Below, in pieces: positions 7,456 to 15,488 of a DNA stretch of 64,000 bases; the stretch's first letter is position 1; each line of letters begins with the position of its first letter. A program made the position numbers and the translations under genes. Source of the DNA: Halobacteriales archaeon QS_4_69_34 (GTDB lineage Archaea > Halobacteriota > Halobacteria > Halobacteriales > Halococcaceae); assembly GCA_003021045.1 (NCBI GenBank), contig PXRN01000006.1:1-64000 (forward strand), written 5' to 3'. The notes under the pieces were generated by a model. The model was given only the letters and a program-made list of their open reading frames with translations, was not told where the DNA came from and made no database searches.

Positions 7456-8903
7456 AGGAGGAGCGCGTCGACCACCACGGCGACCAGTACCGTGCCGAGG
7501 TAGGCGTTCGAGGCGTGGAAGGCACGGAACGCTGCCGCTTCGGTTCGCTCGTGGTGGAGCCTGACGACCGCCCAGAGGAACACCGCCCCGAGGGTCACGG
7601 TCGCGGCGGCGTAGGGCCACCCGAGGTCGGTCAGGGCCGCGAGCGCGCTCGCGGCCAGTAGCGTCGCCCCGAGATACCAGAGGACGTGCTTTCGGGTGAC
7701 CGCTTCCCCGCGGACGACGGGGAGCATCGGAAAGCCACCGCGCTCGTAGTCGGCCTTGTGCGCGAGCGCGAGGTTGTAGAAGTGCGCGGGCGTCCACAGG
7801 AAGATCACGCCAGCGAGCGCGAGCCCGGGCACGCCGACCCTCCCCGTGACGGCGACCCACCCGATGAGCGCCGGGAGCGCGCCCGCTGCGCCCCCCAACA
7901 CCGTGTTCTGGACCGTGTGGGGCTTCAACAGGAGGGTGTAGACCACGCTGTAAAAGAGGATGGCCGCGAGCCCGAGCGCCGCCGCCAGGACGTTGATCGT
8001 GAGGAAGGCGGCGAGCGAGGCTGTGCCCAGAAGGACGCCGAAGGCGACGGCGTTGGGCACGGGTACCTCGTGGGTTGCGAGCGGCCGATCGGCGGTGCGG
8101 GCCATCCGCCGGTCGGCGTCGCGCTCGAGGACGTGGTTGAAGGTCCCGCTCGCGCCGATGGCGAGCACGCCCCCCGAAAGGGTGGCGACCACGGTCCGTG
8201 CGTCGAGCGCGGGGCCGGCCGCGAGCGCCATCCCGGCGGCCGCAACGAGACAGAGCAGCCACATCAGCCGGGGCTTCGTCAGGCGCGCGTAGACCCCGGC
8301 GACGGCCCGCACGCGGGCGAGTGGACCACGCGTCGGCTCCGCCGACGGACGGGCGGCCGCCGGTGCTGCCGGGGGATCCGAGGCCACGGAAGTCGCCGGG
8401 ATCGGACCGTCGGCGTCGGCGTCGCCGTGCTCGCCCACGCTCGCGGCGTCGCCCACACCGGCGGTCTCGGCTTCGAGCTGCCACGCGAGCGCGCCGACGA
8501 GCGCGGCGAAGATGCCCATGCCACAGAGCAGGTGGGCGGTCGAAACCGTGCTCCCGGGATCCGTGGCGGCCAGCGCGCCGAGACCGACCTGCACCGGATA
8601 GAGAACGAGCGCGAGCGCGAGCGCGGTCCGGACCCGCCGGGAGGTGCCGGCACGCCACGCTACGATCGTGACGAGAACCACGAGCGCCCCCACTGCGGCG
8701 GCGACGAGGCGGTGGCCCCACGCGACCGCCAGCCGGGGATCGGCGAGCGCGTCGGTCGAACAGGCCGGCCACGTCGGGCAGGCGGCCGCGGCGTCGGCGA
8801 GCGCGGTCGTCGCCCCGAGGACGATCAGCAGGTACGCACCGGTGGCCGCGACGGCGAGCAGCGTCGTGAGCCGAGGGGGACGACGGGAACTGACTGTGGT
8901 CAC
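7452..8903 (-). CDS. ctaB: heme o synthase with N-terminal CtaA/COX15-like half
   Basis: The 483-residue protein has two parts. Residues 1-145 form a four-helix COX15/CtaA-like half with conserved histidines H64 (AWGHR) and H124 (STAHL). After a Pro/Ala/Asp linker (145-195), residues 196-483 are a UbiA-family protoheme IX farnesyltransferase, with the prenyl-diphosphate motif NHVLERDADRRM at 256-267 and a second polar motif in YNLALAHKADYERGG. The enzyme attaches farnesyl to heme b to make heme o in the membrane, on the way to heme a for the oxidase encoded nearby. It starts at GTG 8903, with a TATA-like TCTAAG around 8943-8948. CtaA-like/CtaB fusions are known from haloarchaea; only a half CtaA is present, so complete heme a synthase activity is uncertain. 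Confidence 0.92.
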   Translation of the reverse strand: MTTVSSRRPPRLTTLLAVAATGAYLLIVLGATTALADAAAACPTWPACSTDALADPRLAVAWGHRLVAAAVGALVVLVTIVAWRAGTSRRVRTALALALVLYPVQVGLGALAATDPGSTVSTAHLLCGMGIFAALVGALAWQLEAETAGVGDAASVGEHGDADADGPIPATSVASDPPAAPAAARPSAEPTRGPLARVRAVAGVYARLTKPRLMWLLCLVAAAGMALAAGPALDARTVVATLSGGVLAIGASGTFNHVLERDADRRMARTADRPLATHEVPVPNAVAFGVLLGTASLAAFLTINVLAAALGLAAILFYSVVYTLLLKPHTVQNTVLGGAAGALPALIGWVAVTGRVGVPGLALAGVIFLWTPAHFYNLALAHKADYERGGFPMLPVVRGEAVTRKHVLWYLGATLLAASALAALTDLGWPYAAATVTLGAVFLWAVVRLHHERTEAAAFRAFHASNAYLGTVLVAVVVDALLL

Positions 8904-8986
8904 GGCCGGAATTCGGTGTGCATACCTTGGCTACGGGCGCACTTAGACCCCCTGCTTCCGGCCGCCGCCCCCGAAGTCAGCAGATA

Positions 8987-8997
8987 CTTAGGCCGCG
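8987..8997 (+). promoter_or_regulatory. coxB core promoter with TTAGGCCGCG element
   Basis: CTTAGGCCGCG lies 29 bases before the coxB ATG. The TTA part sits where a haloarchaeal TATA box is expected, and the GGCCGCG extension is repeated exactly at the promoters of the DUF7541-like gene (25716-25726) and coxA (26917-26927). Confidence 0.6.
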
Positions 8998-9015
8998 CGA
9001 TCCGAGTGCAGATCG

Positions 9016-9957
9016 ATGCAACGGACACGCGTCGGCGCGCTCGCCGCCCTCCTCGCGGCGCTCGTGGCCCTCGCCGTCGAGCCGGTCGCGGCCCAGTCGA
9101 TCAACAAGGAACTGATCGACAGCCTCAACTTCAAGCTCCTGTACGTCGCCATTCCGATCACGCTGCTCGTCGAAGTGATCCTGATCTACACGGTCTGGAG
9201 CTACCGGGACAACGACGACCCCAAGCCGACCCGGGAGAACCGCCGCCTGGAGATCACGTGGACGGTCGCCACCGCGATCATCCTCCTTTTCGTCGGGCTC
9301 GCGGCGTTCGTCGTGCTCGGCAGCCCCTACATCTCCCCGACCGCGGCCAACGCCGCCGGCGCGGAGCAGCCGGCGACGGCGGGCAACGGAACCGGCATCG
9401 AAGCATCCGTCGTCGACGAAGACCTCCCGGGCGCGATCGCGCCGCCAGAGAGCGCGAACGCCACCGAGATCGACGTCCGGGCCTTCCAGTGGGGCTGGAA
9501 CTTCACGTACGCCGAGGAGGGCGTCAGCTCCGGGAACACGCTCGCGCTCCCGGCGAACGAAACCGTGTACCTCCACGTCCACTCCGACGAGGTGCTCCAC
9601 GCGGTCCACGTCCCGGCGCTCGGGCTAAAGCAGGACGCCTTCCCGGGCCACTACAACACCATCCTGACCAACGCCACCGAGACGGGCACCTACCAGCTCT
9701 ACTGTGCGGAGTTCTGTGGGGCGGGCCACTCCGCGATGCTGGCGAACGTCACCGTAATGGAACAGGACGCCTATCAGGACTGGCTCGACCAGCAGGGTGG
9801 CGGCAGCGCTTCGGGCGGCAACGCCTCGGAGGCGGCCTCGGGCAACGCCTCGAACGCCACGAACCCCGCGGAAACGCTACCCGACAAGGAGAACAGCTCC
9901 AGCAGCAACGGGTCGTCGACCACCACCGGCTCCGCCGCACGCCGCGTCGTCGGCTGA
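9016..9957 (+). CDS. coxB: cytochrome c oxidase subunit II
   Basis: The 313-residue protein has a cleavable signal (1-26, ending VAAQ), two transmembrane helices (about 40-61 and 81-102) and an external cupredoxin domain. The binuclear CuA ligands are all visible: H195 (VLHAVHVP), C230 and C234 (YCAEFCGAGH), H238 and M241. The aromatic electron-entry motif FQWGW is at 157-161. After the CuA domain there is an Asn/Ser/Gly/Ala-rich tail (250-313) rich in sequons, probably exposed and glycosylated. It accepts electrons from a small donor such as halocyanin and passes them to subunit I. The start is leaderless-like: a TATA element lies 28 bases upstream. Confidence 0.96.
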   Translation: MQRTRVGALAALLAALVALAVEPVAAQSINKELIDSLNFKLLYVAIPITLLVEVILIYTVWSYRDNDDPKPTRENRRLEITWTVATAIILLFVGLAAFVVLGSPYISPTAANAAGAEQPATAGNGTGIEASVVDEDLPGAIAPPESANATEIDVRAFQWGWNFTYAEEGVSSGNTLALPANETVYLHVHSDEVLHAVHVPALGLKQDAFPGHYNTILTNATETGTYQLYCAEFCGAGHSAMLANVTVMEQDAYQDWLDQQGGGSASGGNASEAASGNASNATNPAETLPDKENSSSSNGSSTTTGSAARRVVG

Positions 9958-10153
9958 GAGCGCACGGGACACCCGACCGTCACGGTTGTCCGCTCCGCCG
10001 CCGTCCGGGCGAACGGTCGCTCGCGGCGACGACGCCCGGAAACGACAGCAGAGCCGGGAGGGCTAGGGAAAGACCGAACGCCGGCTGTGCGTCGATCCCA
10101 CCTGCTCGTCCGCGAGCCGGTACGCTTGTTATCCCCGACTGCGAGCCGGGAGC

Positions 10154-10273
10154 ATGAACCTCCCGTCGCCGACCACCACGCAAGGGGCCTTCCAGTACCT
10201 GCTCGCGATCATCCTCCTCATCGCGCTCGCCGCCGGCCTCGTTCTCGCAGCCGGGTACTTCAACCTCGTGTAG
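10154..10273 (+). CDS. 39-residue single-helix membrane peptide in the cox region
   Basis: ATG 10154 opens a 39-residue frame reading MNLPSPTTTQGAFQYLLAII and continuing as one long hydrophobic helix (about 14-36) ending YFNLV. Third positions are almost all G or C except where expected, and a TATA-like TTGTTATCC lies 24-27 bases before the start, as for leaderless haloarchaeal genes. It sits between coxB and the convergent coxC. Small single-helix subunits are common in heme-copper oxidases, so it may be an accessory oxidase subunit; this is inference from position and topology. Confidence 0.75.
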   Translation: MNLPSPTTTQGAFQYLLAIILLIALAAGLVLAAGYFNLV

Positions 10274-10291
10274 CGGCCACGGCCGTGGCCG
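10274..10291. repeat. 18-bp perfect palindrome after the 39-residue gene
   Basis: CGGCCACGGCCGTGGCCG begins at the base after the stop codon and is its own reverse complement. It could form a stem between the convergent small gene and coxC and so may act at a transcript end, but no T-tract follows and GC-rich palindromes also arise by chance here. Confidence 0.5.
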
Positions 10292-10471
10292 GCCACCCGG
10301 AAGCTGCAGGGCCGGATCCACAGCGCGACCGATCGCGGAGAGGCCGGGGGCCGGTCGCAGCCGCGTCGGGAGAAGGGCCCGCCACGGGATCCGAGAGAAG
10401 AGCGCGGAGCCGTGACACGCTACGACGCGGTCTCGTCTGCGCCCGGGCGGGGAGAGCGCGGCCGCGAACCG

Positions 10472-11332
10472 TCAGAACTCGACCGACGCGCCGACGTAGA
10501 GCGAGACGACGAGCAGGATCCAGACCGCGTCGACGAAGTGCCAGTACATCGCCACCGTCGTCACCGACGTGTCGCGGGCATCGGAGTACTGACCCAGTAG
10601 TGCGCGCACGAAGATAATGCCGATCAGCACGACGCCGAGGACGACGTGGAGGCCGTGCAGGCCGGTGAGCCCGAAGAACGCGCTCCCGTAGACCCCCTCG
10701 GCGAGGGTGAACCCCTCCTCGACGACGAACAGGTAGTACTCGTAGACCTGCCCGGCGACGAACACCAGTCCGAGGGCGAACGTGAGCCCGAGCAGGCCCA
10801 GAAACTGCCGGCGGTTGCCGCCGTGGAGGCCGGTGTGTGCGAAGTGGAAGGTGACGCTGCTGGCGACGAGGATGGCGGTGTTCACGAGGACGAGCGTCGA
10901 GAGCACGTGGGGCAGCTCGGCGGCCGGCCACACGGGGCTGACCCGGATGAAGAAGTAGTAGACGAAGCCCGCGGCGAAGGTCGAGACGTCCGTGGCGAGA
11001 AACAGCAGCATGGCGAAGCTGAGCGTCCCCGAGCTCTTCTCGTCGGCGTCGCGCGACCAGAAGCCCGTGACGAAGGCGTGATAGAGCCAGCCGTAGAGGC
11101 CGGCGAGAAACAGGAAGACGCTTCCCACGACGGCGGCCGGCCCGGCTACCGGCGGGACCACGGGGCTGTCGCCCCGGCTCAGCAGGAAGAGCGCGGCGGC
11201 GACGTAGATGCCCGCCGCGCCGATCGCGGTGACGAACGGCCAGTAACTCGCCTCGCCGAACCCCCGCGGCCAGTCCTCGACGGCCGGGAGGTGGTGGCCG
11301 TGCTCCTCCGCCGTGTCGTCCGCTGTACCCAT
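10472..11332 (-). CDS. coxC: cytochrome c oxidase subunit III
   Basis: The 286-residue membrane protein has seven hydrophobic segments and subunit III hallmarks: ASSVTFHFAHTGLHGGNRRQF, GLTGLHGLHVVLGV and the closing YWHFVDAVWILLVVSLYV. The open frame runs further upstream, but ATG 11332 (MGTADD) is taken because the acidic/His-rich cytoplasmic start precedes the first helix directly and a TATA-like CCTTTTGATC lies about 26 bases upstream. Subunit III has no cofactor and stabilises subunit I during turnover. It converges on coxB and the 39-residue gene. Confidence 0.95.
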   Translation of the reverse strand: MGTADDTAEEHGHHLPAVEDWPRGFGEASYWPFVTAIGAAGIYVAAALFLLSRGDSPVVPPVAGPAAVVGSVFLFLAGLYGWLYHAFVTGFWSRDADEKSSGTLSFAMLLFLATDVSTFAAGFVYYFFIRVSPVWPAAELPHVLSTLVLVNTAILVASSVTFHFAHTGLHGGNRRQFLGLLGLTFALGLVFVAGQVYEYYLFVVEEGFTLAEGVYGSAFFGLTGLHGLHVVLGVVLIGIIFVRALLGQYSDARDTSVTTVAMYWHFVDAVWILLVVSLYVGASVEF

Positions 11333-11477
11333 GCCACCCGGTTCGGACCGATCGATCAAAAGGCTCCCGACTGGCGGCGACCACCGTCGCCGAGCAACAC
11401 CGTCGCCGGCGGCGAAACGTCGGTAGCGAGGCCGCGAGTCGGAAGGCACAGGTCCACTCACTGCGTAGGCGACGGAC

Positions 11478-11753
11478 GTGTCCACCGAGACGGACCCCAT
11501 CCCGGAAACTGACGCCGCTTCCGACGGCTCGGTCGCCTGTGTCCGGTGCGGTCGCCGGTTCGTCCGCGCGGAGCTGCTCGCGCTCCATCGGGGGCTCGAC
11601 CACTTCGAATCGCTCGACGCGGCCGAGCGCGAAGCGTTCGCGGCCGCCCGCACGGACGAGCGCGAGGCGCTCCGGCTGTTCCGGCTCAAGGCACTGTTCG
11701 CGCTCGTCGTGCTGTACTTCGGGCTCCTGCTCGTCTACGCGTTCGTCGGCTGA
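11478..11753 (+). CDS. C2H2-type zinc-finger protein with C-terminal membrane helix (DUF7410-like)
   Basis: The 91-residue protein starts at GTG 11478. An acidic lead is followed by a C2H2-like finger (C21, C24, H37, H42, in VACVRCGRRF and LALHRGLDHF). A charged helix (about 46-68) leads into a single transmembrane helix (69-90). Haloarchaeal proteins of this shape are annotated as DUF7410 and recur beside cox genes. The finger plus membrane anchor would place a zinc-binding domain at the cytoplasmic face next to the oxidase; whether it binds nucleic acid, protein or copper is unknown. Confidence 0.85.
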   Translation: MSTETDPIPETDAASDGSVACVRCGRRFVRAELLALHRGLDHFESLDAAEREAFAAARTDEREALRLFRLKALFALVVLYFGLLLVYAFVG

Positions 11754-11878
11754 GCGTCGCCGGAAGACTCGTGTCGAACGCAGTTTCTCCGCCTCCCCTT
11801 CCTCTCTTAGTCCGCGCGAGCAGCGACCGGCGGACGCCGGCGGAGCCGCCGGAACGGCGGAGCGGGAGGAGACGACGG

Positions 11879-12148
11879 CTACGCCGATCGAAGCCCGTAG
11901 TGGCCCGGCTCGTCGTCGCGCTCCGGGTCGGCGAAACAGAGCGCGTCGGCGTTGAAGAGCACCCACGGGATCGCCCAGTCCAACAGCACGTCTTCGGTTT
12001 CGACGTCGAGCTCGGCGTCGGGATCGAGCCCCTGGAGCAGCCGCGCGATCTCGTAGACCGTGTACATCGCCTCGGGATCGAGCACTGCCGAGGGATCGCG
12101 GAACTCCAGCGGACGCAGCTGTTCGAAGGAGGCCTTTGATCGAGGCAC
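11879..12148 (-). CDS. DUF5827-like small acidic protein
   Basis: The 89-residue soluble protein closely matches the haloarchaeal DUF5827 pattern: AMYTVYEIARLLQGLDPDAE, then ETEDVLLDWAIPWVLFNAD and a DDEPGHYGL ending. No catalytic motif is visible and the function is unknown. It starts at ATG 12148. It is convergent with the zinc-finger protein gene upstream of it on the map and is transcribed alone. Confidence 0.85.
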   Translation of the reverse strand: MPRSKASFEQLRPLEFRDPSAVLDPEAMYTVYEIARLLQGLDPDAELDVETEDVLLDWAIPWVLFNADALCFADPERDDEPGHYGLRSA

Positions 12149-12510
12149 GGGAACTCCTCGACGCCCGCCAGTTAAGTCCCCGGCGACCCACCCCGGGCCC
12201 CGCCCACAGCGACGGACGACCGCCAGATGGGGACGAGCAGCGACGGCGGGGCATTCGCGCTTACCGAAAGCGCCGACGGCGAAACCGGCCGACGGAACGG
12301 AACGGAACGGAACGACGCGTGTGGCTGCTCTCGATGGTCGTCGGGAACGTCGATCCCGCTCCAGGCCCCGCCGTCCCGTCGTATGAAGCCGTACCGAACC
12401 ACGCGATGGTCTTCCATGGCAGCAGAAGTAACCACTATGTGTGTGGGGCCGTGACCCCGACCACGACGGACCGCGGCGCGGTGACGCCCTGCGGACGCCG
12501 TGAGCACGTC
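12149..12510. other. 362-bp intergenic region with short tandem repeat
   Basis: No supported gene lies between the DUF5827-like gene and the divergently transcribed winged-helix gene. It contains four exact tandem copies of CGGAA at 12293-12312, and an AT-richer patch near 12425-12440 that could hold the promoter of the downstream gene. Confidence 0.5.
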
Positions 12511-12774
12511 ATGACACAGTCAGCCTGGATGCGGCCGACCGACGAGACGATCATCGAGTTCCTGCGGACCGAAGGCCCCGAGAGCGCGCCCTTCGTCGCG
12601 GCCCGCACCGGGACGTACCTGCAGTACGTCGAGCGGCGGTGTGGGGCGCTCGTCGACCGCGGAGTGCTCCGTCGGGTCGACGGCCAGCGTTACGCACCCA
12701 CCGAGCGCGCCGCACAGTCAGAGGAGGGATGCGCTACCGACCCCGCCGGATGCGGCCCGGTCGGTGCCGACTGA
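12511..12774 (+). CDS. small winged-helix DNA-binding protein (PhiH1 repressor-like)
   Basis: The 87-residue protein starts at ATG 12511. It reads MTQSAWMRPTDETIIEFLRT, then a helix-turn-helix core with SAPFVAARTGTYLQYVERRC and a wing RGVLRRVDGQRYAPT, the layout of haloarchaeal winged-helix proteins related to the phage PhiH1 repressor. The C-terminal tail carries two cysteines (GCATDPAGCG). It probably binds DNA as a small transcription regulator; its targets cannot be read. It sits between the DUF5827-like gene and sod, with its own upstream region. Confidence 0.82.
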   Translation: MTQSAWMRPTDETIIEFLRTEGPESAPFVAARTGTYLQYVERRCGALVDRGVLRRVDGQRYAPTERAAQSEEGCATDPAGCGPVGAD

Positions 12775-12900
12775 CCGGCGCGCCGGGCGCCGAGCGCCGG
12801 ACCGCGACCCCGGCGCCGACATGGCCGTAGTCGCGACGTCGACGAGGGACGTGGACGCGTCGCTGGCCGGCGCTCGCGTCAAAAAACGTGGTCGCGGGAG

Positions 12901-13512
12901 CTACTCGTGCTTCGAGACGGTCTTCTCGTACTGCTCGGCGGCGTTCTCCCAGTCGACGACCTCGAAGAAGGCGTCGACGAAGCTGCCCCGATCCGGGCCG
13001 TAGTCGTAGTAGTAGGAGTGCTCCCAGACGTCGAGCGCGAGCACCGGGTGAGCGCCCCAGAGCGCGCCGCCGTCGTGTTCGTCGACCGCGAGGTTCCGAA
13101 GCTGCTTGGCCACCGGGTCGTAGACCAGCAGCGCCCAGCCGCTGGCGGCCGAGGCCGCGGCCTCGAACTCGCCCTTCCAGCCCTCGTAGGAGCCGAAGTC
13201 CTGCTCGATGCGGTCGGCCAGCTCGCCCGACGGCTCGCCGCCGCCGTTCGGGCTCATGTTCTGCCAGAACAGGGTGTGGAGGTAGTGTCCACAGCCGTTG
13301 TGGGTGACGTCCGAGAGCGCACCCCCCGTCGAGGAGTAGTCGCCCGTAGAGCGGTTCTCCGCGAGCGTCTCCTCGGCGCTGTTCAGCCCGTTGACATACC
13401 CCTGGTGGTGAGTGTCGTGGTGCCAGTTGAGCACCTGCTCGGAGATGTGCGGTTCGAGCGCGTCGTAGTCGTACGGTAGCGGCGGCAGTTCGGCGTTGGA
13501 TTGTTCGGCCAT
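12901..13512 (-). CDS. sod: superoxide dismutase (Mn/Fe family)
   Basis: The 203-residue protein belongs to the Mn/Fe family, converting superoxide to oxygen and hydrogen peroxide in the cytoplasm. Metal ligands are H31 (NWHHDTHHQGY), H79 (CGHYLHTLFW), D161 and H165 (LALDVWEHSYY). The length is standard. A Shine-Dalgarno-like GGAGG lies about 7 bases before ATG 13512, and a TATA-like CTTTAAC (plus-strand 13551-13557) about 40 bases upstream, so this transcript likely has a short leader. The metal is probably Mn, as in characterised haloarchaeal enzymes, but this cannot be decided from the sequence alone. Confidence 0.96.
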   Translation of the reverse strand: MAEQSNAELPPLPYDYDALEPHISEQVLNWHHDTHHQGYVNGLNSAEETLAENRSTGDYSSTGGALSDVTHNGCGHYLHTLFWQNMSPNGGGEPSGELADRIEQDFGSYEGWKGEFEAAASAASGWALLVYDPVAKQLRNLAVDEHDGGALWGAHPVLALDVWEHSYYYDYGPDRGSFVDAFFEVVDWENAAEQYEKTVSKHE

Positions 13513-13781
13513 AGTTGTCCCCTCCGACCGTCCATGTGGCCGCGGCGGCTGTTAAAGGTTGATGTAGCGGTGCTATCACGGCCCACGGGCCGTCCGGCGA
13601 CGGCGGACTGTCGGTCCGTCGGCGTTCGCGTCCCCGGCCCCCATCGTCGGTGTCGCTCCTCGATCCGTCCCCGTCGCCGTCTCCTACCGTCGGTCGAAGA
13701 GACTGCAGAGCGCTCACGGAGGGTCGGTCGTCCCCGCCGATTCGCTGTCGTTGCGTCTCCACGAACCTCTGACCGACGGCA

Positions 13782-15233
13782 TCAGCCATCGCTCTCGCCG
13801 CGCGCCCGCTCGAACATCGCGAGGGCCCGCTCGCGGCGCTCGGCGTGCTCGACGATCGGCGCGGGGTACGCCGGGGCGACCGCCTCGCGTTCCTCACTAC
13901 CGAGTTCGTGCCACCCGTGGATCCGCTCGGGATCGACACCCCGGAGTTCGGGGACGTACTCGGTGATGTACTCGGCGTCGGGATCGTAGTCGGCTCCCTG
14001 GGTCATCGGATTGAAGATCCGGAAGTAGGGCTGGGCGTCCGTGCCCGTCGAGGCGGCCCACTGCCAGCCGCCGTTGTCGTTGCCGGTGTCGTGGTCGACG
14101 AGCTTCTCGCGAAACCAGTCGTAGCCCACACGCCAGTCGGCCAGCAGGTCTTTCGTCAGGAAGGAGGCGACGATCATCCGCACGCGGTTGTGCATGTACG
14201 ACTCCGCGCGGAGCTGGCGCATCCCCGCGTCGACGATCGGATAGCCCGTCTCGCCGGCCTTCCAGGCGCCGAGTTCGTCCGCGCTGTCTCGCCAGTCGAT
14301 CGGGTTCTCGTACTGCTTGAAGTTCTCGGCCACGACGCCGGGATTGTAGTAGAGGACGTGCGTGTAGAACTCCCGCCACGCGAGCTGGAGCTGGAACGCC
14401 TCGACGGACTCGCGCTCGGCCTCCCCGTCGGCGTCGTCCATCGCTTCGGCGACCCGCGCCGAGACCTCCCGGATGCCGATCGTGCCGTACTTCAGGTCGA
14501 CCGAGAGCCGGGAAGTGCACTCCTCGGCGGGGTAGTCGCGCCGCTCGCCGTAGCGGTAGATGTCGCCCTCACAGAACGATTCGAGCCGATCGCGCGCGGC
14601 CTCGGTCCCCGCCTCCGGGATCGCGCCCTCGGGCTCCTCGAACCCGAGGTCGTCGAGCGTCGGCAGCGCGCCGTCCGCGCCGGTGGGGGCAGCCTCCGAT
14701 TTCCCGGCGTCCGCCATCGCGTCCGCGTCGACGAGCGTGTCGGCCCCTGGCGCGGGGTACGGATCGGCCTTCTCGCGGTCGAGCCACTTCTTCCCGAAGT
14801 GGGTGAACACCGAGTAGGGGTCGCCGTCGTTGGTGGTGATCGTCCCCGGCTCGTGGTGGACGGCGTCGTGGTGGCCCTCGTGGTCGATCCCCCCGTCGTC
14901 GAGCGTCTCGCGCACGCGCTCGTCGCGCTCTCCGGCGAGTCCCGAGTAGTCGTAGTCGTAGACGACGCTCTCCGCGCCGTGGGCGTCGGCGATTGCGGGG
15001 AGCAGTTCGGCGGGGTCGCCGCGGGCTACGAGGAGGTCGCTTCCCCGCTCGCGGTAGGACGCCCCGAGTGCGTCGAGCGCGTCGAGCAGGAACGCGACGC
15101 GGGGCGGGGCGGCGTGTTCGAGAACGTCGGGATCGAGGACGAAGACCGGAAGAACCGGGCCGTCGTCGGCCGCCGCGGCGAGCCCACGATCGTCGCTCGC
15201 CCGGAGGTCCCGCCGGTGCCAGTGAAGCCACAT
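13782..15233 (-). CDS. phr: class I deoxyribodipyrimidine photolyase / cryptochrome family
   Basis: The 483-residue flavoprotein repairs UV-made cyclobutane pyrimidine dimers using light. The N-terminal Rossmann-like antenna domain opens HWHRRDLRASDDRGL. The C-terminal FAD domain shows WREFYTHVLYYNP, GYPIVDAGMRQL, the MHNRVRMIVASFLTKDLL block, and the NDNGGWQWAASTGTDAQPYF signature carrying the electron-transfer tryptophans. ATG 15233 is used because the antenna domain starts at once; the longer open frame upstream has no homologous character. There is an acidic internal segment around 165-200. It is transcribed convergently with nothing and divergently from the ABC binding-protein gene. Confidence 0.93.
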   Translation of the reverse strand: MWLHWHRRDLRASDDRGLAAAADDGPVLPVFVLDPDVLEHAAPPRVAFLLDALDALGASYRERGSDLLVARGDPAELLPAIADAHGAESVVYDYDYSGLAGERDERVRETLDDGGIDHEGHHDAVHHEPGTITTNDGDPYSVFTHFGKKWLDREKADPYPAPGADTLVDADAMADAGKSEAAPTGADGALPTLDDLGFEEPEGAIPEAGTEAARDRLESFCEGDIYRYGERRDYPAEECTSRLSVDLKYGTIGIREVSARVAEAMDDADGEAERESVEAFQLQLAWREFYTHVLYYNPGVVAENFKQYENPIDWRDSADELGAWKAGETGYPIVDAGMRQLRAESYMHNRVRMIVASFLTKDLLADWRVGYDWFREKLVDHDTGNDNGGWQWAASTGTDAQPYFRIFNPMTQGADYDPDAEYITEYVPELRGVDPERIHGWHELGSEEREAVAPAYPAPIVEHAERRERALAMFERARGESDG

Positions 15234-15488
15234 ACCGCCCGAAAGGACGAGACGCTCGTAAGTCACCGTGAGTCGGCAACCGGCGACGGCCACCGGCCGG
15301 CGGACGCGACGGCGGTCGACGATACCGCTCGCCGGACCGACCCTCCCGGCGGACCCCCTCGCTCCGTACCGGCGTGACGCCCGCGGTGGAGGGGAGCGAG
15401 CCGTTCGTCGAGAACGACCGCGGGCGGCCACAGCGCTCGAAGCGACGCACAGGTTTATGTAGACCGTGTCCGATGGTAGGTCGTAACG

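Noticed and set aside
7686-10157. A plus-strand frame of over 800 codons across ctaB and coxB
   Set aside because: It is antisense to ctaB and out of frame with coxB; both true genes carry conserved ligands.
13845-15377. A plus-strand frame of 510 codons opposite the photolyase gene
   Set aside because: Low-complexity Val/Glu/Arg/Gly reading that mirrors photolyase codons; no motif.
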